From: JBPCOB01 sp051000715
GTDB taxonomy: Bacteria; Actinomycetota; Actinomycetes; JALYNC01
Assembly: GCA_051000715.1 (NCBI GenBank)
Contig: JBPCOB010000113.1
Location: 1 to 19,929, forward strand
Reading direction: 5' to 3'
Length of the DNA: 19,929 nt
Shown: positions 13,983 through 19,929 of the stretch, in pieces
How the letters are laid out: the number at the start of each line of letters is the position of its first letter
Numbering within the stretch: position 1 is the stretch's first letter
The notes under the pieces: generated by a model
What the model was told of the DNA's origin: nothing
The model's input: the letters and a program-made list of their open reading frames with translations, nothing else
Database searches by the model: none
Translations under genes and position numbers: made by a program

Positions 13983-14555
13983 TCACCCCGCGCGCCGTGG
14001 CGGCCGCCGAAGCGCAGACGGTAGGACCGTCACCGGGAACGGCTCGGTGCCGGCGTACGCCTCGTCGCCGCGAACGACCGCCTTCTCGACGTAGGAGGTG
14101 CCCTCCAGCCGGAGGACGGTCAACGAGGGAGCCGCCGGGTCGACGAGCCAGTACGACGGGATTCCGGCGGCGGCATAGTCGGCTCGCTTGGTAACCAGGT
14201 CGGTCGTGCGGTTGCCGGGTGACAGCACCTCAACCACCAGCCGGACCTCGGCAGCAGCAAAAACCGGGCGATCCGCGGCCACCGCGATTGCCTCGACGAC
14301 GAGCGCGTCGGGGATGTACAGGGAGCGCCTCAGCGCTACGCCGGGGCCGCCCGGCAGCACCACGAGGTCCGGCGGAGCGGAGTCCTGCAGCAGCCTCACC
14401 ACGGTTGCCACCGCGACGCCGTGCAGCACCGTGGGTGGCGGGCTCACCAGCAGGCTCCCGTCAACGATCTCGAACCGGTTGCCGTCCTCGGGGAGTCGGA
14501 GCAGGTCCTCCAGCGTCCAGGCGCCGGAGGGCGGCATCGCCAGCGCCTCGGTCAC
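13983..14555 (-). CDS. Uma2 family (DUF820) restriction-endonuclease-fold protein
   Basis: A 190-residue protein of the Uma2 family. These have a PD-(D/E)XK nuclease-like fold, are common in actinobacteria and cyanobacteria, and have no settled function. Seen: opening WTLEDLLRLPEDGNRFEIVDGSLLVSPPP, then IPDALVV (metal-site Asp), VRLVVEVLSPGNRTTDLVTKRADYAAAGIPSYWLVDP with the family's E-x-(L)-SP and K residues, so the presumed catalytic core is intact. The GTG at 14555 lacks a ribosome site of its own; its GTG overlaps the TGA of a short leader ORF with an excellent site, suggesting coupling. An alternative ATG lies seven codons in (MPPSGAW). Despite the nuclease fold no partner methylase is nearby. 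Confidence 0.85.
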   Translation of the reverse strand: MTEALAMPPSGAWTLEDLLRLPEDGNRFEIVDGSLLVSPPPTVLHGVAVATVVRLLQDSAPPDLVVLPGGPGVALRRSLYIPDALVVEAIAVAADRPVFAAAEVRLVVEVLSPGNRTTDLVTKRADYAAAGIPSYWLVDPAAPSLTVLRLEGTSYVEKAVVRGDEAYAGTEPFPVTVLPSALRRPPRRAG

Positions 14556-14596
14556 CTTGACATCGTGGCACGCATTGCACTCGGCGATTCAGCCAT
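14552..14596 (-). CDS. Short leader ORF coupled to the Uma2 gene
   Basis: ATG 14596 opens a 14-codon frame (MAESPSAMRATMSR) whose TGA overlaps the GTG of the Uma2 gene by four bases. It has the near-perfect ribosome site GAGGAGGT five bases upstream, whereas Uma2 has none. It may exist to deliver ribosomes to Uma2 by reinitiation. Too short to recognise; a one-base sequencing error that separates it from Uma2 cannot be excluded. Confidence 0.45.
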   Translation of the reverse strand: MAESPSAMRATMSR

Positions 14597-14599
14597 TGA

Positions 14600-14737
14600 C
14601 TACCTCCTCGTCTGGCACGAGCATCTGACCACCCAGCAGCCCAAGATCAGTTGCGCCGAGCCGACGCCGGCCGGCTCGCTCGTAACATCGCTGCCGGCAA
14701 CGCTGCGCGGGTCTACGGGCTGGAACCATCGGACTGA
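14600..14737 (+). pseudogene. Possible C-terminal remnant of an amidohydrolase
   Basis: An open stretch of 45 codons preceded directly by an in-frame stop and without a start. It ends with RLARNIAAGNAARVYGLEPSD and a TGA. The segment around GNAARVYGL is the usual C-terminal signature of metal-dependent amidohydrolases (family 2 TIM barrels). The rest of such a gene is absent: the Uma2 gene lies upstream. A short fragment left by deletion would explain it, but a chance match of this length is possible. Confidence 0.35.
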
Positions 14738-14756
14738 ACCGAACACAACCGGTTCA
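14735..14756. repeat. Inverted repeat upstream of the glycosyltransferase operon
   Basis: TGAACCG (14735-14741), an eight-base spacer, CGGTTCA (14750-14756). It begins on the stop codon of the possible amidohydrolase remnant and lies about 70 bases before the glycosyltransferase start. It could be the remnant's old terminator or an operator for the polysaccharide operon. Confidence 0.4.
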
Positions 14757-14826
14757 CCGCAAACCGCCTCTGGTGTACTTCGGTGGAGTGTGGAGCGACA
14801 GGAGACCGCCACCGGACGTGAGCGGG

Positions 14827-16119
14827 ATGCGGGTCGGGCTCGTCTGCGGCTACCTGGTCCCAACGCGGGACGGGGTGGCCGACTACACGCGCCGGCTCGC
14901 CGTCCATCTGCGGCTCACCGGACTCGAACCGCTCGTCATCACCACCTACGAGTGCACAGCGGCCGCCGGAAAGGACGCCGTCGGCGTCACGCAGCGATGG
15001 GACGTCCGGCGCATCGCCGCGGCCGCCCGGGTAATGCGCCACCTGGACCTCGACCTGGTGCACGTGCAGTTCGCGCCGTCGGTCTTCGGCTTCTCGCGCG
15101 CGGTCGGCCTGCTGCCCCTCTTCCTGCCGAGACGCATCCCCCTCATCGTGACGCTGCACGAGTACGGCGTGTCGTCCGTGGCCGGCCGCGGACGCCGGCT
15201 CCGCTCCGCCCTGTGGTCGGCGGCCGAACGGCGCGGCTACGCCGACCGCGAGACGCTCCTGCTGGCGGCCCGGGCCACTTGTCTGCTGGTCACGTCGCCG
15301 GAGCACCTGGACGTGCTGCGGGTCCGCTTCGGCCGCCATGCGCCGGCCGCACTCGAGGTGCCGATCGGCCCTAACGTCGAGGTCGCGACCGGAGATCAGG
15401 CCCAGGCCCGGGCCGACGTGCGCCGTGAGATCGGCGCGGCACCCGCGGCGCCCTTGGTCGTCTTCTTCGGCTTCCTCCACCCCGAGAAGGCCCTCGACCG
15501 GCTCATCGCCGCGGTGGCCGCCGTACGAACGCACCGGCCAGGGACGCAGCTGCTGCTGATCGGCGGCACGGAGAGCCACTCCGTTTCCGGCACCGCCGCG
15601 CACCAGCTGCGCCGGGAGCTGGGGCAGGTCGCCGCGGCGTGCGGCGTACAGGATTCGGTCCACTTCACCGGCTACGTCCCCGACGCCGAGGTGTCCCGGC
15701 TGCTGCAGGCGGCCGACGTCGCGGCGTTCCCGTGGAACGCCGGCGTCACCCGGAAGTCCGGTTCGCTGCTGGCCGCGCTCGCGGCCGGCGTACCGGTCGT
15801 CGCCAGCGCAGCCCCGGGCGAGGTGCGCGGGCCGACAGAGGCGGACGGCGTGCTCCGGGTGCCACCGCGCGACACCGCGGCGCTGGCCGACGCGCTCCGG
15901 CAGGTGCTCAGCGATCGTGCCCTTGGCCAACGACTGACGGCGGCTGGTCGGGCGCTGGCGGCGAGCCAGGGCTGGGACGCCATCGCCGCCGTACACGCCG
16001 AGGTCTACGCGCGGGCCCTGGCCTCCCGACGAGACGGCGCGCCGGGGGCAGGATCGGCGGAACCGAACAGGTTGTGTCCGTCGGGTTCGGTGGAAGGGAA
16101 TGCGGATGTCACTGCGTGA
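14827..16119 (+). CDS. GT4-like glycosyltransferase
   Basis: A 430-residue glycosyltransferase of the GT-B fold. The N-terminal half opens with RVGLVCGYLVPTRDGVADYTRRLAVHL, the acceptor side with a glycine-rich loop, and has DLVHVQFAP and LIVTLHEYG. The C-terminal half has VVFFGFLHPEKALDRLIAAV, then VHFTGYVPDAEVSRLLQAADVAAFP and SLLAALAAGVPVVAS, the nucleotide-sugar side. The two glutamates of the classical E-x7-E pair are replaced (Thr and Ala at the aligned positions), a known variant in some bacterial branches. Start uncertain: ATG 14827 fits the domain; GTG 14818 or 14773 are alternatives. First gene of a four-gene overlapping operon. Sugar and acceptor unknown. Confidence 0.85.
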   Translation: MRVGLVCGYLVPTRDGVADYTRRLAVHLRLTGLEPLVITTYECTAAAGKDAVGVTQRWDVRRIAAAARVMRHLDLDLVHVQFAPSVFGFSRAVGLLPLFLPRRIPLIVTLHEYGVSSVAGRGRRLRSALWSAAERRGYADRETLLLAARATCLLVTSPEHLDVLRVRFGRHAPAALEVPIGPNVEVATGDQAQARADVRREIGAAPAAPLVVFFGFLHPEKALDRLIAAVAAVRTHRPGTQLLLIGGTESHSVSGTAAHQLRRELGQVAAACGVQDSVHFTGYVPDAEVSRLLQAADVAAFPWNAGVTRKSGSLLAALAAGVPVVASAAPGEVRGPTEADGVLRVPPRDTAALADALRQVLSDRALGQRLTAAGRALAASQGWDAIAAVHAEVYARALASRRDGAPGAGSAEPNRLCPSGSVEGNADVTA

Positions 16120-16681
16120 CCGGGTGGTGCAGACCGCGGGCGGGCTGGCGGGCGGGCTGGCGGGCGCGCTTCGGCGCGGGGCGTCGGCACTGGGGCCGCC
16201 AACGGGAGCGAGGGAGACCGAGGACCCGGCGCTGTTCCGTCCCCTGGTGTACGGCGACCCTGCGCGGCTGCACATCTCGCCGACCGCGGTGGTCAACAAC
16301 GCGCTGTTCAACCTCTCGTCCGGCGAGATCACCGTTGGCGAGTACGCGTTCTTCGGCCACAACGTCTCGGTGCTCACCGGCACCCACGACTGGACCACCT
16401 TCGGTGCGGAGCGCCAGGTCGCCGTGCCGGAGTCGGGGCGCGACGTCGTCATCGAGGAGGGCGTCTGGGTGTCCAGCAATGCCATCGTCGTCGCGCCCTG
16501 CCGGATCGGAGCGCACGCTGTGGTCGGGGTGGGGTCGTTGGTGTTGCGCGACGTCGCGCCCTACACGGTGGTCGCCGGCAATCCGGCCCGAGTCCTGCGA
16601 ACCATCCCCAGGCCCGGCGAGGCCGCGGCGGGGAACGCGGACCCGGACAGCGGCGCCGCCGGAGCGGTGACGGCCGGATGA
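16106..16681 (+). CDS. Hexapeptide-repeat O-acetyltransferase
   Basis: A 191-residue (193 if ATG 16100 is used) left-handed beta-helix acyltransferase. After a Gly/Ala/Leu-rich start of about 35 residues, encoded partly by a 12-base tandem repeat at 16137-16160, the hexapeptide repeats run from about residue 58: LHISPTAVVNNALFNL, ITVGEYAFFGHNVSVLTG, VIEEGVWVSSNAIVVAPCRIGAHAVVGVGSLVLRDVAPYTVVAGNPARVL. The catalytic-type histidine is in FFGHNVSV or GTHDW. The family moves acetyl groups from acetyl-CoA to sugars (WcaF/NodL/Maa type). GGAAGG at 16092-16097 is spaced better for ATG 16106. It overlaps the glycosyltransferase end and its stop overlaps the methyltransferase start (ATGA). Likely decorates the glycan built by its neighbours. 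Confidence 0.85.
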   Translation: MSLRDRVVQTAGGLAGGLAGALRRGASALGPPTGARETEDPALFRPLVYGDPARLHISPTAVVNNALFNLSSGEITVGEYAFFGHNVSVLTGTHDWTTFGAERQVAVPESGRDVVIEEGVWVSSNAIVVAPCRIGAHAVVGVGSLVLRDVAPYTVVAGNPARVLRTIPRPGEAAAGNADPDSGAAGAVTAG

Positions 16682-17592
16682 CCTCGGCAGCGGCCGACGG
16701 GCGAGGGTCGACGTCGGCCGATCGTGCGGAGACGCTCGAGGCGCAGGTGCGCGACCTCGCCCGAGAGCTGGCCGAGACCTCGCAACGGGTGGCGGGGCTC
16801 ACGATGGAGCTGCGCGAGCTGCGCGCCAAGGTCGACGGCAGTGGGCCCCGCTTCGCCACGCTGTACGCGAATTTCACCGACCGCTTCCGGGGGTCGACGG
16901 CCGAGGTGACCTCGAAGCTGGCGAGCTACCTCCCCGACGTGCACCGGCTGGTCGGGGCGGCTGCCGGAGCCGGCGGGGCGGGTGCCGGAGCCGGCGGGGC
17001 GGCTGCCGGAGCCGGCGGGGCGGGTGCCAGGGTCGTGGACCTGGGCTCCGGCCGCGGCGAGTGGCTGGCGCTGCTGCGGGATGCCGGCGTACCGGCCTCG
17101 GGGGTCGACGCCAACCCCGCCTTCGTCGAGGCGGGCCGGGCACGTGGCCTCGACCTGGTCCACGGCGACGCCGTCGCGCACCTCGAGGGCCTGCCGCCGG
17201 ACTCGGTGGACCTGGTCACCGCGTTCCACCTCATCGAGCACCTCGACGTGGAGACCCTGCTCGCGCTGCTTGCCGCCGCCCGGCACGCCCTGCGTCCCGG
17301 GGGCTGCGTGCTGCTCGAGACGCCCAACCCCAGCAACCTGCGCATGGCGGCGTGCGACTTCTACAACGACCCGACACACCGCTCACCGCTGCCACCTGCC
17401 CTGACCGAGTACCTCCTGGCCGCAGCCGGCTTCGACGGCATCGAGGTGCGGCCCCTGAACCCCAACCGGTCCCCCTTCGAGCCCGCTGGTTCGGGCCCTG
17501 GCCAACAGGTCGAGCAGCTGGTGGCCGACACGCTGTACGGGCCCCAGGACTACGCGGTCCTCGGCTACAAGTCTTCGGCGGCCCGAGCTTGA
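16678..17592 (+). CDS. SAM-dependent methyltransferase with N-terminal coiled coil (WbdD-like)
   Basis: A 304-residue class I methyltransferase. Residues about 15-55 are a heptad-patterned coiled coil. A Gly/Ala-only linker (about 95-117) is encoded by a 21-base tandem repeat. The catalytic domain follows: motif I VVDLGSGRGEW (about 119-129), GVDANPAFVEAG, DLVTAFHLIEHL, then LETPNPSNLRMAACDFYNDPTHRSPLPP. The last segment is typical of methyltransferases that cap O-antigen chains (WbdD branch), so a role in ending or modifying a polysaccharide chain fits. The start is set by a four-base overlap with the acetyltransferase stop, and the stop overlaps the next gene. The acceptor is not known. Confidence 0.85.
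   Translation: MTSAAADGRGSTSADRAETLEAQVRDLARELAETSQRVAGLTMELRELRAKVDGSGPRFATLYANFTDRFRGSTAEVTSKLASYLPDVHRLVGAAAGAGGAGAGAGGAAAGAGGAGARVVDLGSGRGEWLALLRDAGVPASGVDANPAFVEAGRARGLDLVHGDAVAHLEGLPPDSVDLVTAFHLIEHLDVETLLALLAAARHALRPGGCVLLETPNPSNLRMAACDFYNDPTHRSPLPPALTEYLLAAAGFDGIEVRPLNPNRSPFEPAGSGPGQQVEQLVADTLYGPQDYAVLGYKSSAARA
16960..17028 (+). repeat. 21-base in-frame tandem repeat in the methyltransferase gene
   Basis: Three 21-base units (16960-16980, 16981-17001, 17002-17022) plus six bases of a fourth. Units differ only at the second base (GCT or GGT start). Each codes for (A/G)AGAGGA, forming a flexible linker between coiled coil and catalytic domain. Copy number can change without shifting the frame. 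Confidence 0.9.
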
Positions 17593-18770
17593 GCCTGCCG
17601 GGCCAGCAAGACGTGCCGTCGAGATTGCGGCGGGTCCTCTACATCGACGGATACACCGTTCCGGCGGAGTCGGCGGGACCCAGCAGCAGCGCGCCGTCCA
17701 GTGACGCGATCGGCTACGGAATCACGGCCTCGGCCGCGATCCGGACGGGGCTGCGGGCCGCGGGATTCGATGTCATCCCGCCCGAGATCTCATTGCCCGA
17801 TGAGGACGACGAGCGCGTCGCACGGCTGCGGTGGCTGCTGTCGTCCTACGACGGGGTGCTCGACGTCTTGAGCTCGTCGCCGCCCGACGTCGTCTTCTCC
17901 TTCCACGCCTTTTCCGTCTTTCCAGTCGAGATCCGGCGCATGCTGCTCGACCTCGGGCTCGAGCTGCCGCTGGTCGGCTACACGCACGGCAGCCACTGGG
18001 ATCCGACCGACACCTTCCGATTCCAGGCCTATCCGGGGATGGAGCTGCTCGACCTGGCCAACCTGCACGTCCTGGACCGCGTCTTTCTCGTCTCGGACTA
18101 TCTGCGGGCAACGATCTGGGACACCATCTCCGCCTTCAACGCGCCGCTGGCCAAGTCCCTGGACGCCAGGTGCGAGGTCGTGGGCCTGCCGCTGGACGTC
18201 GAGCGCATCGACGCTTGGCGCACGGACGAGCGGTGGGGGCGCACGACGGTCGTCTTCAACCATGCGCCGGTCGCCAGCAAGCAGCCGGATCTGTTCGTGC
18301 GTGTCATGCGCCGGATCCTGCCGCGGTACGACGTGCAGGTGCTGTTCACGCGCCGCTTCCCGCCGACGCAGGCGGGCGGGGCGGCCGTGGCTTCTCTCGC
18401 CGCGCACTTCCCCGAGCAGGTGATGCTGGGCAACGACCTGCCGCTGCCGGACTACTACCGGGCGCTGTGGATGGCCGAGTTGCAGGTCTCGACCGCGACG
18501 CACGAGAGCCTGGGCGTCTCGACGCTCGAGGCGATGCACACCGGCACCTGCTGCATCCTGCCGCGCCTCGGCAGCTATCCGGAGATAACCGGCGGACATC
18601 CCGACGTGCTGTACGACCTGGGGGAGGGCCAGCTGGAGGAACGGCTGACCTATTTCCTGGAGCATCCCGACCGGCGGCAGGCCGTGGCCGCCGACCTGCA
18701 GCGGGCCGCCGCCCGCTACACACCCGTCGTCGTCGTCCCGCGCATCGCCGACGTGTTGAACGCCCTGTGA
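17589..18770 (+). CDS. Glycosyltransferase, GT-B fold (GT4-like; resembles tRNA-queuosine mannosyltransferase-type C-terminus)
   Basis: A 393-residue glycosyltransferase. The N-terminal half contains VLYIDGYTVP, PPDVVFSFHAFSVFP and LVGYTHGSHWDPTDTF. The C-terminal half has VVFNHAPVASKQPDLFVRVM and HESLGVSTLEAMHTGTCCILP; here the E-x7-E pair is present (Glu306 and Glu314), unlike in the first glycosyltransferase of the operon. SYPEI after it and the FNH...KQPD segment recall the GTDC1-type family, but only weakly. Start: TTG 17589 overlaps the methyltransferase stop by four bases; GTG 17613 is the alternative. The open frame continues far upstream but there it only shadows the methyltransferase. 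Last gene of the polysaccharide operon. Donor and acceptor unknown. Confidence 0.82.
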   Translation: MSLPGQQDVPSRLRRVLYIDGYTVPAESAGPSSSAPSSDAIGYGITASAAIRTGLRAAGFDVIPPEISLPDEDDERVARLRWLLSSYDGVLDVLSSSPPDVVFSFHAFSVFPVEIRRMLLDLGLELPLVGYTHGSHWDPTDTFRFQAYPGMELLDLANLHVLDRVFLVSDYLRATIWDTISAFNAPLAKSLDARCEVVGLPLDVERIDAWRTDERWGRTTVVFNHAPVASKQPDLFVRVMRRILPRYDVQVLFTRRFPPTQAGGAAVASLAAHFPEQVMLGNDLPLPDYYRALWMAELQVSTATHESLGVSTLEAMHTGTCCILPRLGSYPEITGGHPDVLYDLGEGQLEERLTYFLEHPDRRQAVAADLQRAAARYTPVVVVPRIADVLNAL

Positions 18771-19019
18771 ACGACGCGGGTGACCGTGGCTTACGGCGTC
18801 GATGGGTCCACCTTCTGGCGGAACTACACCACCCCAGGGGACTCACCCCAGGATCAGGTACACCACGGCCAGCGTCCGGCCAGTCTCACCCGGGGCTCGC
18901 GCGACCGCCAGCCCCGACCGGGACGTGCCGACGCGCAAGGAGACGCCCATGCGGGTGTATAACGGGAATGCTCGTAGAAGATGATCTCGGGGGTCCACGA
19001 CGACGCAGAGGTGAGGACC
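18771..19019. other. Non-coding gap with a possible promoter for the cupin gene
   Basis: About 250 bases without a convincing gene. It holds direct repeats of CACCCCAGG (18830-18838 and 18844-18852) and a -10-like TATAAC at 18958-18963 without a clear -35. An 11-codon ORF (MRVYNGNARRR, 18949-18984) has a ribosome site (AAGGAG, six-base spacing) but overlaps that -10, so both cannot be right. Confidence 0.35.
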
Positions 19020-19376
19020 ATGACCGGTATCGACAGCAAGAACTTCGACCAGCCCGACGAGACCCGGACGCCTGACAAGACGCGGGTGGACGTTGTGCGC
19101 CTCGGAGACACGGAGGTGGGGCGTTTCACGTTCCAGCCGGGCTGGCGGTGGTCTGAGTGCATCAAGCCGGTCGTGGGTACCGAGTCCTGCCAGACCGATC
19201 ATGTCGGCTACGTGGAGTCGGGCCGCTTGAGCGTCGAGCACGAGGACGGCTCGCAGGTCACCCTTTCGCCCGGTGACGCCTACCGCATCGCACCAGGACA
19301 TGACGCCTGGGTGGATGGGGATGACGTATTCGTCGGCTTCGAGTTCAAGGGTGCCGCGACCTACGCGAAACCCTGA
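19020..19376 (+). CDS. Cupin-domain protein
   Basis: A 118-residue single-domain protein with the cupin beta-barrel pattern: RFTFQPGWRWSECIKP, then DHVGYVESGRLSVEHEDG (first motif, G-x5-H-like region altered), and LSPGDAYRIAPGHDAWV (second motif, PGD and a His). Not all the usual metal-binding histidines of motif 1 are visible, so metal binding is uncertain. The start at ATG 19020 has GAGGTGAGG a few bases upstream, which excludes an open frame reaching back to 18981. It stands alone. Small cupins of this type are often annotated as binding or sensor proteins; no specific function can be given. Confidence 0.8.
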   Translation: MTGIDSKNFDQPDETRTPDKTRVDVVRLGDTEVGRFTFQPGWRWSECIKPVVGTESCQTDHVGYVESGRLSVEHEDGSQVTLSPGDAYRIAPGHDAWVDGDDVFVGFEFKGAATYAKP

Positions 19377-19708
19377 CCTCGATTTCTCGGGGCCTAGAGA
19401 CACCTGTCTATTGATCGGCGAGGTCGGGCCGGCGATCGAGCGGAGCGGGGGCGAGCAGCTGCTGGGCTCGATTGACGAGCCTGAGCTCGCCTTCGAGCTC
19501 CTGCCGCAAGCACAAGGTCCAGGATCGCCACCGAGGCCTCGCGTGCCCTGCTGGAGGCCGCCTTCGGAACCGGCCGCCGGCGCATCTGGTGACTGTGAGG
19601 TCGTGGAACGAGCCATCTCTCCGGGTGCTCGAGAGGCTCGGATTCCGTCGCGATCACAGCACGACCGACGCTGATGGCGATTCGGCCTGGCTGGTCTGTG
19701 AACGGTGA
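19377..19708 (+). pseudogene. GNAT-family acetyltransferase, broken by two frameshifts
   Basis: Three consecutive frames together spell a RimJ/RimL-type N-acetyltransferase. First LLIGEVGPAI and ELAFELLPQAQGPG (up to about 19522); then, after a one-base loss, IATEASRALLEAAFGTGRRRIW (from 19524); then, after a second one-base loss near 19588 (one G missing before TGGTG), VTVRSWNEPSLRVLERLGF and a natural stop at 19706-19708. The acetyl-CoA loop (Q-x-x-G-x-G/A) and the C-terminal NEPSLRVLERLGF are unmistakable. The N-terminus is also missing or very short, since the cupin gene ends just before. Either a decayed gene or two sequencing errors; the missing N-terminus favours decay. Confidence 0.75.
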
Positions 19709-19929
19709 GCGAACCGAGTCCCCTTCGCAGCGCAGCAGCTGACCGGCGACAAGCAAGGCCGGGATAGGCAAGGTGTGCGGTTCACCAACGGCGGCATTGG
19801 GTCAGGCTGGCCCGAGTGGTGCCGCGCTGGTCGAACGAACCCTTGCGCCAGGCCGAGGAACCAAGCTCAAGGTTGTCCACCTAGCGGAGCCGAAGCGGGC
19901 GCTGTAGATCACCATCCCCCTGGAGTTGT
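19709..19929. other. Unassigned 3' end of the window
   Basis: No gene, RNA or repeat was recognised in these 221 bases on either strand. Short open frames are present but have neither ribosome sites nor familiar segments. Confidence 0.5.

Noticed and set aside
13983..14555. Uma2 protein as part of a restriction-modification or toxin-antitoxin system
   Set aside because: Family fold is nuclease-like, but no methylase, antitoxin or defence partner is present next to it.
14556..14590. CNACH (heme-binding-like) peptide upstream of the Uma2 GTG
   Set aside because: Lies in frame only up to a near stop codon and has no start; a chance match.
14713..16485. 590-residue minus-strand open frame across the glycosyltransferase and acetyltransferase genes
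   Set aside because: Composition typical of antisense frames in GC-rich DNA; both plus-strand genes beneath it have clear family motifs.
17061..17588. 176-codon N-terminal extension of the second glycosyltransferase
   Set aside because: Lies wholly over the methyltransferase catalytic domain in another frame and is arginine-rich; the glycosyltransferase fold begins after 17613.
18843..19616. 257-residue minus-strand open frame ending in a hydrophobic stretch
   Set aside because: Runs antisense to the cupin gene and the GNAT remnant; the LAVVYLILG end is too short to indicate a membrane protein.

Overview
The window is a GC-rich stretch (roughly two thirds G+C, strong third-position GC, many GTG and one probable TTG start, many 4-base start/stop overlaps). 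Together with an ERCC4-Lsr2 protein family, a Tat-exported Rieske lipoprotein and a ZAS-type anti-sigma factor, this points to the chromosome of a soil-type actinobacterium (Actinomycetota). I cannot name the genus. No rRNA, tRNA, CRISPR array, insertion sequence or replication origin was seen.

Region 1 (1-8414) reads as a glycine-betaine uptake and demethylation locus. On the minus strand are a betaine-homocysteine methyltransferase gene (572-1621) and, downstream, the 5' end of a sarcosine oxidase beta-subunit gene (window edge to 515). Divergent from them is an IclR-type regulator (1737-2552), followed without gaps by a complete OpuC/ProXVW-type importer: permease, ATPase with CBS domains, second permease and lipoprotein binding protein (2549-6206). 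Converging on this is a two-gene minus-strand operon: a DAO-family FAD oxidase (7080-8414) and a nitrilase-family amidase (6237-7073). The inferred flow is betaine import, methyl transfer to homocysteine giving dimethylglycine, and two flavin oxidations through sarcosine to glycine. The role of the nitrilase is not explained by this route.

Region 2 (8537-12116) is a tightly coupled operon behind a good -35/-10 promoter: ECF sigma factor, zinc anti-sigma-like membrane protein, ABC-2 ATPase and ABC-2 permease. Region 3 (12241-13209) is a single ERCC4-family nuclease gene with an Lsr2-like DNA-binding tail. Region 4 (13345-14596, minus strand) has a Tat/lipoprotein Rieske protein and a Uma2-family protein whose start is coupled to a 14-residue leader ORF.

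Region 5 (14827-18770) is a four-gene operon of polysaccharide type: GT4-like glycosyltransferase, hexapeptide O-acetyltransferase, WbdD-like methyltransferase with a coiled coil, and a second glycosyltransferase. Region 6 (18771-19929) has a small cupin gene, then a GNAT acetyltransferase broken by two one-base deletions, and a 3' stretch in which I recognise nothing.

The observations most worth following are the betaine locus with its unexplained amidase and a 12-bp perfect palindrome at the oxidase promoter, the ERCC4-Lsr2 architecture, the leader ORF of the Uma2 gene, the GNAT pseudogene, and a possible amidohydrolase remnant at 14600-14737.
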